Shown here piece after piece: positions 1 to 6,015 of a DNA stretch of 7,896 nucleotides. Within the stretch, counting starts at the first letter, position 1, and every line of letters starts with the position of its first letter. The DNA is taken from contig SMXK01000064.1 of the NCBI GenBank assembly GCA_004356265.1, positions 1-7,896 of the forward strand. Reading direction: 5' to 3'. The stretch is from Bacteroidota bacterium. GTDB lineage: Bacteria > Bacteroidota > Rhodothermia > Rhodothermales > UBA10348. Under the pieces are notes generated by a model. It did not search any database. It worked only from the letters and a program-made list of their open reading frames with translations, and was not told where the DNA came from. A program made the translations under genes and the position numbers.

Positions 1-364
1 CAGCGCCGAATCGTTCGAGCCATTTCTTAACCCGCTTTTTGGCCTCTTTTCGGTCGATACCCTTCAGCTCAGCCAAATAAATAAGCTGCTCGCCGACCTT
101 CATTTTTTTGTACAGTCCTCGCTCTTCAGGGAGATATCCCATCCGTTCCTGACTCCACCGCCCTACAGGTTTATCTCCGAACAGAATCTGACCCGTGTCC
201 GGCACCGTGATATAGGTAATCATCCGGATGGTCGTGGTTTTCCCGGCACCGTTAGGGCCTAGAAGGCCCAGAATGCGACCCGGTAGAGCTTTAAAAGATA
301 CGTTGTTGACCGCCAGGACTTTGTCAAACTGCTTCCTGATCCGGTCGATTTTGAGTTCCGGCAT
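1..364 (-). CDS. ABC transporter ATP-binding protein, N-terminal part (cut by window edge)
   Basis: This is the ATPase subunit of an ABC transporter; it would bind and hydrolyse ATP at the cytoplasmic face of the membrane to power a permease. Only the first 121 codons are present, against roughly 300 residues for the likely full protein. The Walker A motif GPNGAGKT lies at residues 36-43, and an aromatic Phe13 sits where the A-loop aromatic is expected. The Q-loop region reads GYLPEERGLY (76-85), with Glu where many ABC ATPases have Gln. That wording is typical of the NatA-like / ABC-2 export branch (family knowledge), which suggests a drug, sodium or lipid exporter, but the substrate cannot be read. 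The signature motif, Walker B and any partner permease lie outside the window. The ATG at 364-362 fits the usual distance to Walker A. No Shine-Dalgarno is seen; the upstream bases are T-rich. The small minus-strand gene at 395-583 ends 30 bases upstream, so the two may be co-transcribed. Confidence 0.93.
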   Translation of the reverse strand, partial: MPELKIDRIRKQFDKVLAVNNVSFKALPGRILGLLGPNGAGKTTTIRMITYITVPDTGQILFGDKPVGRWSQERMGYLPEERGLYKKMKVGEQLIYLAELKGIDRKEAKKRVKKWLERFGA

Positions 365-394
365 ACGCTGAAATAATAAAAAAAGAGTTGCAGG

Positions 395-583
395 CTAAAG
401 AAGCGCCATAGTTGCATTAGGTATCGGGATCAGGTATTGGGGCTCCATCAAATCTACATGGACACCGAAATAGCCTGTTCCTCGAAAATCCACAACTATA
501 TAATCACCAACGACATGTTGAATTTCGCCAATTCCGTAATAAGCTGGCATCGGCCCATAATAAACCAGTTGGCCACGCATCAT
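395..583 (-). CDS. Small hypothetical protein, beta-rich, possible SH3-like fold
   Basis: I do not recognise this gene. From the ATG at 583-581 it encodes 62 residues. The core has Gly-x-Gly-x-Ile (17-21), then a hydrophobic strand ending in Val-Asp-Phe (31-33), a Gly turn (35-37) and another strand to about 45. This spacing resembles small SH3-like or KOW-like barrels such as DUF3553 and the CarD/UvrD C-terminal modules; that is a pattern judgement only. It is rich in Tyr and Gly and has no signal peptide or membrane segment. The frame stays open upstream to an ATG at 817 (140 residues), but the extra part is basic and compositionally unlike the core, and it overlaps the region upstream of the divergent gene. 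I prefer one of the twin ATGs at 583 and 580, without a good ribosome site to settle it. It lies 30 bases upstream of the ABC ATPase gene on the same strand. Confidence 0.5.
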   Translation of the reverse strand: MMRGQLVYYGPMPAYYGIGEIQHVVGDYIVVDFRGTGYFGVHVDLMEPQYLIPIPNATMALL

Positions 584-869
584 CAGTTTGTTGTCCCTGG
601 CCTGACGGTGGTAGGCCGGAACGGCTGGTAAAAGCTCCAGTCGATATGAGGTTGGTGAATATTCCAAGCCAAAATAATACACAATAAATAGCGTTCCGTG
701 TCTCCTTTTCTTTTTTGGATTGGATGGAAATACAACCGGCAAAAAAAGCAATACTTTGGTTTCTGCAATCCATCTGCGTATTATTCCTGCTCCCCATCGC
801 GCCCGGTTCCAGTTCACTATAGTCTACCGAGGCGCTCTAACGTTCCCATCCAGAGCAGTTCAATTCGGC
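584..869. other. Divergent intergenic region without a confident gene
   Basis: This stretch of about 290 bases separates the small minus-strand gene from the plus-strand DUF4290-like gene. It has AT-rich patches around 660-720 with a pyrimidine run near 710, and an A-run near 740. Both neighbouring frames extend into it (minus from 817, plus from 720), so part could be coding if the longer starts are used. A TATAGT sequence at 818-823 could be a -10 element for the plus gene, but no matching -35 is seen 17 bases upstream. I see no RNA gene, riboswitch or strong hairpin in it. Confidence 0.4.
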
Positions 870-1163
870 ATGAAGTACGAAGATAAAATCGTCGACCGAC
901 AGGTTGGCCGCAACGGCGATCTGTTCGCCGCTTCCATTGGCGAGATGCCAACAAAAGAAGAACGATATCCATATTTGCGAATTCTCGTAAGTATCGTCGA
1001 GCAAGCCCATCCAGAATGGAATCAGGCCCCGACCAAAGATGAGCAGATCGCGCTCAAGATTTTTCACATGAGCCACGGAGCAATTGACAAGGACGAGTGC
1101 TCCGAAATTGTAAGGATCAGAGACGACGAGCGGGGATATACGCCGGTCGATAGAGACAAATAG
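870..1163 (+). CDS. DUF4290-like small protein, function unknown
   Basis: From the ATG at 870 this encodes 97 residues, predicted soluble and charged. The N-terminal half resembles DUF4290 of Bacteroidota as I remember it: Lys-Tyr near the start, the motif VGRN (12-15) matching the family's YGRN, then Glu-Glu-Arg (30-32), a helix with an Ile-Val pair (42-43), a Pro at 48, and a closing segment KIFHMS (63-68) at the place of the family's tryptophan/histidine segment. Known members are about 200 residues, so this one is short and lacks most of the C-terminal half. The frame is open back to an ATG at 720, but those 50 extra residues do not look like family sequence, so I chose 870. No Shine-Dalgarno is visible. 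It converges with ruvC, with 31 bases between the stops and no evident terminator hairpin. The role is unknown; family assignment is moderate. Confidence 0.65.
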   Translation: MKYEDKIVDRQVGRNGDLFAASIGEMPTKEERYPYLRILVSIVEQAHPEWNQAPTKDEQIALKIFHMSHGAIDKDECSEIVRIRDDERGYTPVDRDK

Positions 1164-1194
1164 TCAATTTTTCTATACGGCTCAGCGGGACTTG

Positions 1195-1734
1195 TTAAAC
1201 GATTCTACCCGGATTTGCCCGAATAAAGCTCTCCCAGCTACCGTGTCGTTTTTTAACAGGGGAGTCGCATCGGTGGAGGTGACACAGCCCGACGGCAAGG
1301 GCATCAGAGGCGTCTAGTCCTACAGTTTCAGTTTCTGCTATAGAGAGTATGGAACAGATCATGTAACGCACCTGCTCTTTGGACGCATTCCCATTGCCGG
1401 TGACGGCCTTTTTCACTTCCTTAGGCGTGTATTCTGTCACAGGAACCTGGTGGTTGAGTGATGCCAGCATCGCGGCCGCTTGCGCTCGTCCGAGTTTCAG
1501 CATGGACTGGGCATTCTTCCCATATATAGGCATTTCAATCGCACACGTATCCGGTAAATGTAACTGAATCAGCGCGGCAATCTCCTGATAGATCCGCCTC
1601 AGGCGATTCTGGTGGGAGTCGGTTGGATTTAACCGAATGATTCCTTGAGCGAGTAGTTTTTCTTTGTTTCCTTCAGTCTCAATAACTCCAAAACCAGTTA
1701 CAAGAGACCCGGGATCTATGCCAAGAATGATCAT
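1195..1734 (-). CDS. ruvC: Holliday junction resolvase RuvC
   Basis: RuvC is the endonuclease that cuts Holliday junctions symmetrically during recombinational repair, working as a dimer with the RuvAB branch-migration motor. The protein has 179 residues, normal for the family. The four metal-binding acids of the RNase H-like fold are in place: Asp7 in the GIDPG motif, Glu67, and Asp141 with Asp144 in a DASDALAVG motif. The conserved segments GKNAQSMLKLGRAQ (72-85) and GNGNASKEQV (113-122) are also present. The residue aligned with the junction-stacking Phe69 of E. coli RuvC is Ile70, followed by Tyr71, which is unusual. The ATG at 1734-1732 places Asp7 correctly and lies one base after the yebC stop, so translation is probably coupled to yebC. 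An earlier in-frame ATG at 1773 would overlap yebC and add 13 residues unlike the family. ruvA and ruvB are not in the window. Confidence 0.97.
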   Translation of the reverse strand: MIILGIDPGSLVTGFGVIETEGNKEKLLAQGIIRLNPTDSHQNRLRRIYQEIAALIQLHLPDTCAIEMPIYGKNAQSMLKLGRAQAAAMLASLNHQVPVTEYTPKEVKKAVTGNGNASKEQVRYMICSILSIAETETVGLDASDALAVGLCHLHRCDSPVKKRHGSWESFIRANPGRIV

Positions 1735-1735
1735 A

Positions 1736-2482
1736 TCAGGATAATGCTTCGAGGAGGGCTTCGTCGAATTCAAGATTTGTAGAAACGGTCTGAACGTCCT
1801 GGTGATCTTCCAGTTTTTCGATAAGTTTAGTGACCTTCCCGGCTGCTTCGACTTCCAACAGGGTTGTAGAAAGCGGGATTCGTTGTAACATCGCTTCTTC
1901 TACGTTTATGGAGGCTGTTTCCAGAGCATTTTGAACAGACCCAAAATCTTCGACCTCGCATGTGACCACAAAATGATCTCCTTCCTGCGTCAAATCTTCG
2001 GCGCCAGCGTCCGCAACCAATTCAAATAGATCCGACTCGGCGACGCCTTCTACCGGGACCTCAAAAACTCCTTTCCGCGTAAACAAAAACGCAACTGACC
2101 CATTCTGCCCGAGACTTCCACCAGCTTTAGAAAAAATAGATCGAATGTCCGCCACGGTCCGGTTCGTGTTGTCTGTCAGCGCGTCAACATACACGGCGAT
2201 GCCACTGGCAGCGTACCCTTCGTACGTCATTTCGACATAGTCCGCCCCTTCAATTTCGCCCGTGCCTTTCTTAATGGCGCGCTCGATATTGTCCTTCGGC
2301 ATATTCTCCGACTTAGCCTTTTCGATCGCGAGTGAAAGGCGTGGATTCATGCCGGGATCGCCACCACCATCGCGGGCTGCTGTCATGATATCGCGTGCAA
2401 TGCGGGCCCACACTTTCGACCGGCGAGCATCTTTCACACCTTTTTTTCTCTTGATCGTTGACCACTTACTGTGCCCTGACAT
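1736..2482 (-). CDS. yebC: YebC/TACO1 family translation factor (DUF28)
   Basis: This protein has 248 residues, full length for the family. It begins with the hallmark MSGHSKWSTIKRKKG and continues with DARRSKVWARIARDI (18-32), a Gly-rich turn at 39-44 and the MPKDNIERAIKKGTGE block (61-76). The middle domain has EMTYEGYA (84-91), then LTDNTNRTVADIR (102-114) and GGSLGQNGSVAF (121-132), all classic family segments. Members were long annotated as transcriptional regulators; more recent work places them at the ribosome, relieving stalls on proline-rich sequence (family knowledge). The protein is cytoplasmic. No Shine-Dalgarno precedes the ATG. It is the first gene of a yebC-ruvC pair read to the left, and its promoter should lie in the 135-base region shared with miaB. 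It could equally be called a probable transcriptional regulatory protein, the older name for the same family. Confidence 0.97.
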   Translation of the reverse strand: MSGHSKWSTIKRKKGVKDARRSKVWARIARDIMTAARDGGGDPGMNPRLSLAIEKAKSENMPKDNIERAIKKGTGEIEGADYVEMTYEGYAASGIAVYVDALTDNTNRTVADIRSIFSKAGGSLGQNGSVAFLFTRKGVFEVPVEGVAESDLFELVADAGAEDLTQEGDHFVVTCEVEDFGSVQNALETASINVEEAMLQRIPLSTTLLEVEAAGKVTKLIEKLEDHQDVQTVSTNLEFDEALLEALS

Positions 2483-2617
2483 GCTTTGTTGTGCTACTTA
2501 TTGACTGATATCGCTGACGGGAATATAAGGGCAGGCTACGTTTCAAGGGGATTCCACGAACCACGCATGTGAATTAGGGTACAATGAGGCTATATTCAGC
2601 GATCCCACTATAGATGC
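2483..2617. promoter_or_regulatory. Divergent promoter region between yebC and miaB
   Basis: Both neighbouring genes start outward from this 135-base gap, so it must hold their promoters. A related motif occurs once in each direction: on the plus strand TATATTC followed by AGCGAT (2591-2603), and on the minus strand TATATTC, three bases, then TCAGCGAT (2527 down to 2510). TATATT is a reasonable -10 hexamer in both. The 8-bp parts, 2510-2517 and 2596-2603, form a perfect inverted repeat. TACAAT at 2580-2585 is another possible -10 for miaB. No convincing -35 pairs with any of these, so exact start sites are not assigned. Confidence 0.4.
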
Positions 2618-4024
2618 ATGAGTTTGATTACAGAAATACCGGTATTGAGTGAACTGGACGTGCCCCGCGCGTCGACGGTTCGGGCGACTGGAGATATAAA
2701 GGTCTATCTGGAAACCTATGGGTGCCAGATGAATGTGTCTGACTCTGAAATTATAGCGTCTGTGTTAAAAGAGGGAGGCTACGGGCTCACCGGGTCGCTG
2801 GACGAGGCGGATGTGGTCCTGATCAACACCTGTGCTATCCGCGAAAATGCTGAACAAAAAGTCCGGCGCAGACTGAACGAAATGCGCGCTCGCAAACGTC
2901 GCGGTCGTCCAGACATGAAAATCGGTGTGCTGGGCTGCATGGCTGAGCGACTCAGGGAAAAATTACTCGAACAGGAAAAACTGGTTGATCTGGTTGTGGG
3001 TCCAGACGCCTACAGAGACTTGCCACGCCTTCTCGGGGAATCGATGGACACCGGGCAGGCCGCTGTCAATGTTTTATTGTCGAGAGAGGAAACCTACGAC
3101 GATATTGTCCCGATCCGGTACGACTCCAATGGCGTATCTGCGTTCGTGTCCATTATGCGCGGATGCGACAATATGTGCTCTTTCTGTGTGGTACCGTTTA
3201 CCCGCGGTCGTGAGCGCAGCCGATCCGTCTCAAGCATTTTGGCTGAATGCGATGCTCTCGTTGCACAGGGATTCAAAGAAGTCACCGTGCTAGGTCAAAA
3301 TGTGAATTCGTATCGGTTCGGTCAGAACGGGAATACCGTCGATTTTGCCGAGCTCGTGAATCGGATCAGCTTGATTTCTGACGAATTACGAGTCAGGTAT
3401 TCAACCAGCCATCCGAAAGATTGCTCTGACGAGCTTTTGCATGTTCATAAGGAACGTGAGAATGTATGTAATTACATACACCTTCCTGTACAACACGGGA
3501 ATACGGCAATGTTGGAACGCATGAAACGGACGTATTCCCGAGAGGAATACCTGGATCTGGTAGACAGAACCCGGTCAATCGTTCCGGGAATCGCGCTGTC
3601 AACCGATATAATTGCCGGATTCTGCGGCGAGACTGACGAGGAGCACAACGATACGTTATCTCTGATGCGAAAAGTGCGCTATGACCAGGCTTACATGTTT
3701 ATGTACTCAGAACGGCCGGGCACGTACGCAGAACGCAAGTTTGAAGATGACGTCCCGGATCAAGTGAAAAGGAGTCGTCTGACCGAAATCATTACGCTGC
3801 AAAGCCAGATTTCTCTCGAAAATAATCAGGCTGAGATCGGTACAGAGCACACAGTGCTTGTGGAGGGCCGGAGCAAAAGACGGGATGACCAACTTTCGGG
3901 CCGTTCAGACAATAACAAAATGGTGGTTTTTGACCGCGGTACGCGCGGCAAAGGAGATTATGTGCGTGTTCGGATTACAGATTGTACATCGGCCACTTTG
4001 ATCGGGGAAGAGATTCATGGATAG
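2618..4024 (+). CDS. miaB: tRNA-2-methylthio-N6-dimethylallyladenosine synthase MiaB
   Basis: MiaB is a radical-SAM methylthiotransferase that converts i6A37 to ms2i6A37 in tRNAs reading codons that begin with U, using two iron-sulfur clusters and S-adenosylmethionine. The protein has 468 residues. The N-terminal UPF0004 domain carries the auxiliary-cluster cysteines Cys36 (YGCQMN), Cys72 (NTCAIRENAEQK) and Cys107 (GCMAERL). The radical-SAM CxxxCxxC motif is Cys183, Cys187 and Cys190 in RGCDNMCSFC. The C-terminal TRAM domain spans about 408-466. NTCAIRENAEQK and VVPFTRGRERSR (191-202) favour MiaB over the paralogues RimO and MtaB. The ATG at 2618 gives an N-terminal tail of about 27 residues before the domain, longer than in many homologues; no Shine-Dalgarno helps settle it. 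It is the first gene of the plus-strand operon, and its last 8 bases overlap the start of the activator gene. Confidence 0.97.
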   Translation: MSLITEIPVLSELDVPRASTVRATGDIKVYLETYGCQMNVSDSEIIASVLKEGGYGLTGSLDEADVVLINTCAIRENAEQKVRRRLNEMRARKRRGRPDMKIGVLGCMAERLREKLLEQEKLVDLVVGPDAYRDLPRLLGESMDTGQAAVNVLLSREETYDDIVPIRYDSNGVSAFVSIMRGCDNMCSFCVVPFTRGRERSRSVSSILAECDALVAQGFKEVTVLGQNVNSYRFGQNGNTVDFAELVNRISLISDELRVRYSTSHPKDCSDELLHVHKERENVCNYIHLPVQHGNTAMLERMKRTYSREEYLDLVDRTRSIVPGIALSTDIIAGFCGETDEEHNDTLSLMRKVRYDQAYMFMYSERPGTYAERKFEDDVPDQVKRSRLTEIITLQSQISLENNQAEIGTEHTVLVEGRSKRRDDQLSGRSDNNKMVVFDRGTRGKGDYVRVRITDCTSATLIGEEIHG

Positions 4025-5381
4025 AGCATCACTTCAGGAACGCTTCGGGATTATCGGGTCGTCCCCGGGGATCCGGCACGTGCTGGACAGGGTGAGGCAG
4101 GTCGCTGGTACAGATATTACGGTCCTGATCGAAGGCGAAAGTGGAGTTGGGAAAGAACTTATAGCTCGTGCAGTACATGATCTTAGTTCGCGTCGGCACA
4201 AGTCGATGTTGACCATCAACTGTGCAGCTATTCCGGAAGGATTACTCGAGTCTGAGCTTTTCGGAAATGAAAAGGGAGCGTATACCGGGGCTGTGGAGAG
4301 ACGCCGTGGGTATTTTGAAGAAGCCAACGGCTCGACCATATTTCTGGACGAAATTGGTGAGATGCCTTTACCGGCACAAGTTCGTCTGCTGCGGGTGCTT
4401 GAAACAGGAGAGTACTCCAGAGTGGGATCGTCGACGGTTCTGAAAAGCGATGTGCGCGTGGTGGCGGCGACCAACCGGAATCTGGGACAGGACGTGGCAG
4501 ATGGTCGATTTCGGGAGGACTTGTATTATAGATTGAGCACTGTGATTGTGACTGTTCCGCCGCTTCGTGAGCGGAAAGAGGACATCATTCCCATCTTTGA
4601 GAGCTTCCGGCACAAATTTTCGCAGCAATACAACATGCCGATGAGGCGTCTTGAGGCTTCCGCTGAGTCGTTGCTCCTCAGGTACCGATGGCCTGGGAAT
4701 GCGAGGGAATTACGAAATGTGGCCGAGCAAACGACCGTTCTGATTCGGTCAGAAGTGATCACTACTGACGATATCAGACCATTTCTTCGCGGCGTTTCGG
4801 GACGAGGTGCGAATGCCGGGTTGTTGCCCGTTCCCCACTCTTCGCCGTCACAGCCGTCGTCGCCGTCCGGACCGGAATCAAGGGAACGTGGATTGATTTA
4901 CGGGGCCTTGCTGGAGCTTCGAAAAGAAGTAGCTGAGCTAAAGGACCGCATTGGAATATTATTGTCCAGATCTGCCGGCGAGTGGACCGGACCGCAATTG
5001 CCGGAAAAAACAGACTCATCGTTAGCTGAACAGCAGGAGTCAGATTTTTCGCTACCGTTCTCTGAGCCGATGATTGAAGATGTCTCTTACGAGATCGAAA
5101 ACGGATCAGGAGCGTCGAGGCAGGTGGAAGACGCAACGGAGGCGCTGCCATCGCTTGAGGATGCCGAAAGAAAATTAATCGAGGAAGCGCTCAGGCGGTA
5201 CAATGGGAACCGCAGAAAAACGGCCGAAGCGTTAGGAATAAGCGAAAGGACCCTTTACAGGAAGATCAAGGAATTTGAAGAGGACGCGGCGGCGGAAGCC
5301 GCCGCGCAAGAAGCCGCCGCGCAGGAAGCCGGCGTTCAAGAAGCGGACGCCTCTGATCCGTTACGGGATGGTGCCGAATGA
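4017..5381 (+). CDS. Sigma-54 interaction-domain (AAA+) transcriptional activator with Fis-type HTH
   Basis: This 454-residue protein belongs to the bacterial enhancer-binding proteins, which use ATP hydrolysis to remodel sigma-54 RNA polymerase at -24/-12 promoters. The AAA+ domain starts almost at the N-terminus, with no receiver, PAS or GAF sensor domain. Walker A is GESGVGKE (40-47), the sigma-54 contact loop is GAYTGA (87-92; the usual form is GAFTGA), Walker B is IFLDE (108-112), and a FREDLYYRL motif follows (165-173) with RWPGNARELRN at 224-234. Residues 260-375 are a Ser/Pro/Glu-rich linker, probably disordered apart from a short helical stretch at 296-318. A Fis-type helix-turn-helix lies at 380-421. 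After it comes a Glu/Ala-rich tail with EAAAQ repeats. The ATG at 4017 overlaps the miaB stop by 8 bases, and a purine run GGGGAAGAG (4004-4012) lies just upstream. The same miaB-activator-lptE order is familiar in Bacteroidota. Its regulon and input signal are unknown. Confidence 0.95.
   Translation: MDRASLQERFGIIGSSPGIRHVLDRVRQVAGTDITVLIEGESGVGKELIARAVHDLSSRRHKSMLTINCAAIPEGLLESELFGNEKGAYTGAVERRRGYFEEANGSTIFLDEIGEMPLPAQVRLLRVLETGEYSRVGSSTVLKSDVRVVAATNRNLGQDVADGRFREDLYYRLSTVIVTVPPLRERKEDIIPIFESFRHKFSQQYNMPMRRLEASAESLLLRYRWPGNARELRNVAEQTTVLIRSEVITTDDIRPFLRGVSGRGANAGLLPVPHSSPSQPSSPSGPESRERGLIYGALLELRKEVAELKDRIGILLSRSAGEWTGPQLPEKTDSSLAEQQESDFSLPFSEPMIEDVSYEIENGSGASRQVEDATEALPSLEDAERKLIEEALRRYNGNRRKTAEALGISERTLYRKIKEFEEDAAAEAAAQEAAAQEAGVQEADASDPLRDGAE
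5295..5351 (+). repeat. 15-bp tandem repeat coding for EAAAQ units
   Basis: Three 15-base units (5295-5309, 5310-5324, 5325-5339) and a 12-base partial unit (5340-5351) lie in frame at the end of the activator gene. The first two differ by one silent base; the third and the partial unit have diverged. They encode EAAAQ, EAAAQ, EAGVQ and EADA (residues 427-445), just after the DNA-binding domain. The unit length is a multiple of three, so copy-number change would keep the frame and the downstream lptE start. Confidence 0.85.
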
Positions 5382-5905
5382 ACCGGTCCGAACACTACAG
5401 ATCTCATTCAATTGCGCCGGTTCTGGGCCTGCTTCTAAGCGTACTTCTTCCTGGATGTGGTTGGTACAGCTTTTCCGGGGCTTCCATCCCGGATCATATC
5501 GATAACATATCGATCCCCCTGGTTCAGGACAACAGCGTAAGCAGAATCAGTACGCTCGATGCACAAATGACAGAGCTTTTGATAAACAGATTTGTTCGAC
5601 AGACACGCTTGTCTCTCGCAACGCGTCCTGAAAATGCTAATGCATCTCTGATGGTTACAATAACCCGATATCAAAATTTACCGACGTCTGTAAGCGGGAA
5701 TGAGCAGGCAACTCGCAACAGAGTGACAATAACGGCCAGTGTCAAATACGTCGATCAGGTTGAAGATCAATCTCTCCTGGATCGGTCGTTCTCGGCATAT
5801 GAAGAGTACGATCCGCTCAGTCCTGAGCAAGAAGCAATAGCTGCGCTCGCCATCTTGGACAAACTGGTGGACGATATATTCACCGCCTCAACATCGAACT
5901 GGTAG
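5378..5905 (+). CDS. lptE: LPS assembly lipoprotein LptE family protein
   Basis: LptE is the outer-membrane lipoprotein that plugs the LptD barrel and helps insert lipopolysaccharide into the outer leaflet. This protein has 175 residues, normal for the family. It begins with a lipoprotein signal peptide: a short charged start, a hydrophobic segment at about 12-25 and a lipobox LLPGC with Cys27 as the lipidation site. Directly after come GWYSFSG (28-34) and, at 44-49, NISIPL, a combination typical of FCB-group LptE; a beta/alpha pattern follows and the C-terminal part (about 150-168) is helical. The ATG overlaps the stop of the activator gene in an ATGA arrangement, indicating translational coupling. 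The start is supported by the correct position of the signal peptide. A strong hairpin lies 5 bases after the stop. The partner lptD is not in the window. Confidence 0.92.
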   Translation: MNRSEHYRSHSIAPVLGLLLSVLLPGCGWYSFSGASIPDHIDNISIPLVQDNSVSRISTLDAQMTELLINRFVRQTRLSLATRPENANASLMVTITRYQNLPTSVSGNEQATRNRVTITASVKYVDQVEDQSLLDRSFSAYEEYDPLSPEQEAIAALAILDKLVDDIFTASTSNW

Positions 5906-5910
5906 TATTA

Positions 5911-5937
5911 CGTAACGGGTTTGCCAGACCCGTTACG
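5911..5937 (+). terminator. Perfect 10-bp hairpin after lptE, possible transcription end
   Basis: The arms CGTAACGGGT (5911-5920) and ACCCGTTACG (5928-5937) are perfectly complementary around a 7-base loop. It starts 5 bases after the lptE stop. No T-run follows on the plus strand, and none is present for the minus strand, so it is not a standard intrinsic terminator. It may act as a weak or factor-assisted terminator or protect the 3' end of the operon mRNA. Confidence 0.5.
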
Positions 5938-5948
5938 CCTGCCGTACT

Positions 5949-5977
5949 TTGACCACCTGCATATTAACCGGTATCAG
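5949..5977 (+). promoter_or_regulatory. Candidate promoter of the TPR protein gene
   Basis: TTGACC (5949-5954) matches five of six bases of the classical -35, and TATCAG (5972-5977), at a 17-base spacing, matches four of six of the -10. Transcription would start near 5984, about 30 bases before the ATG at 6016. A small inverted repeat, CCGGT (5968-5972) and ACCGG (5980-5984), straddles the -10 and could be an operator or chance. If the host uses Bacteroidota-type promoters the assignment may be wrong. Confidence 0.35.
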
Positions 5978-6015
5978 GCACCGGACTCAAGATTCAAAAC
6001 AAGTACCAATCCGAA

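Noticed and set aside
437..631. Plus-strand open frame of 64 codons
   Set aside because: It lies antisense to the small protein at 395-583, has no family-like pattern, and reads like a mirror of that gene.
584..817. Upstream extension of the small minus-strand protein to 140 residues
   Set aside because: The added part is basic with low-complexity patches and does not match the compact core; I kept the shorter start but noted the doubt.
720..869. Upstream extension of the DUF4290-like protein
   Set aside because: These 50 residues do not resemble the family, whose match begins at the ATG at 870.
1735..1773. Longer start for RuvC
   Set aside because: It would overlap yebC and add 13 residues before the conserved MIILGIDPG start; the ATG one base after the yebC stop is the better choice.
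4034..4474. Minus-strand open frame of 146 codons inside the activator gene
   Set aside because: It is fully antisense to the well-conserved AAA+ domain and shows no recognisable protein features.
4774..5151. Minus-strand open frame of 125 codons opposite the activator linker
   Set aside because: It is Arg/Pro/Ser-rich, as expected from the complement of the linker coding sequence, with no start-site support.
5295..5351. CRISPR-like repeats
   Set aside because: The units are contiguous, 15 bases long and in frame within a gene, without spacers.
5941..6015. Sigma-54 (-24/-12) promoter near the TPR gene
   Set aside because: GGCACC is present at 5978-5983 but no TTGC element follows at the required spacing; no good -24/-12 site was seen anywhere in the window by eye.
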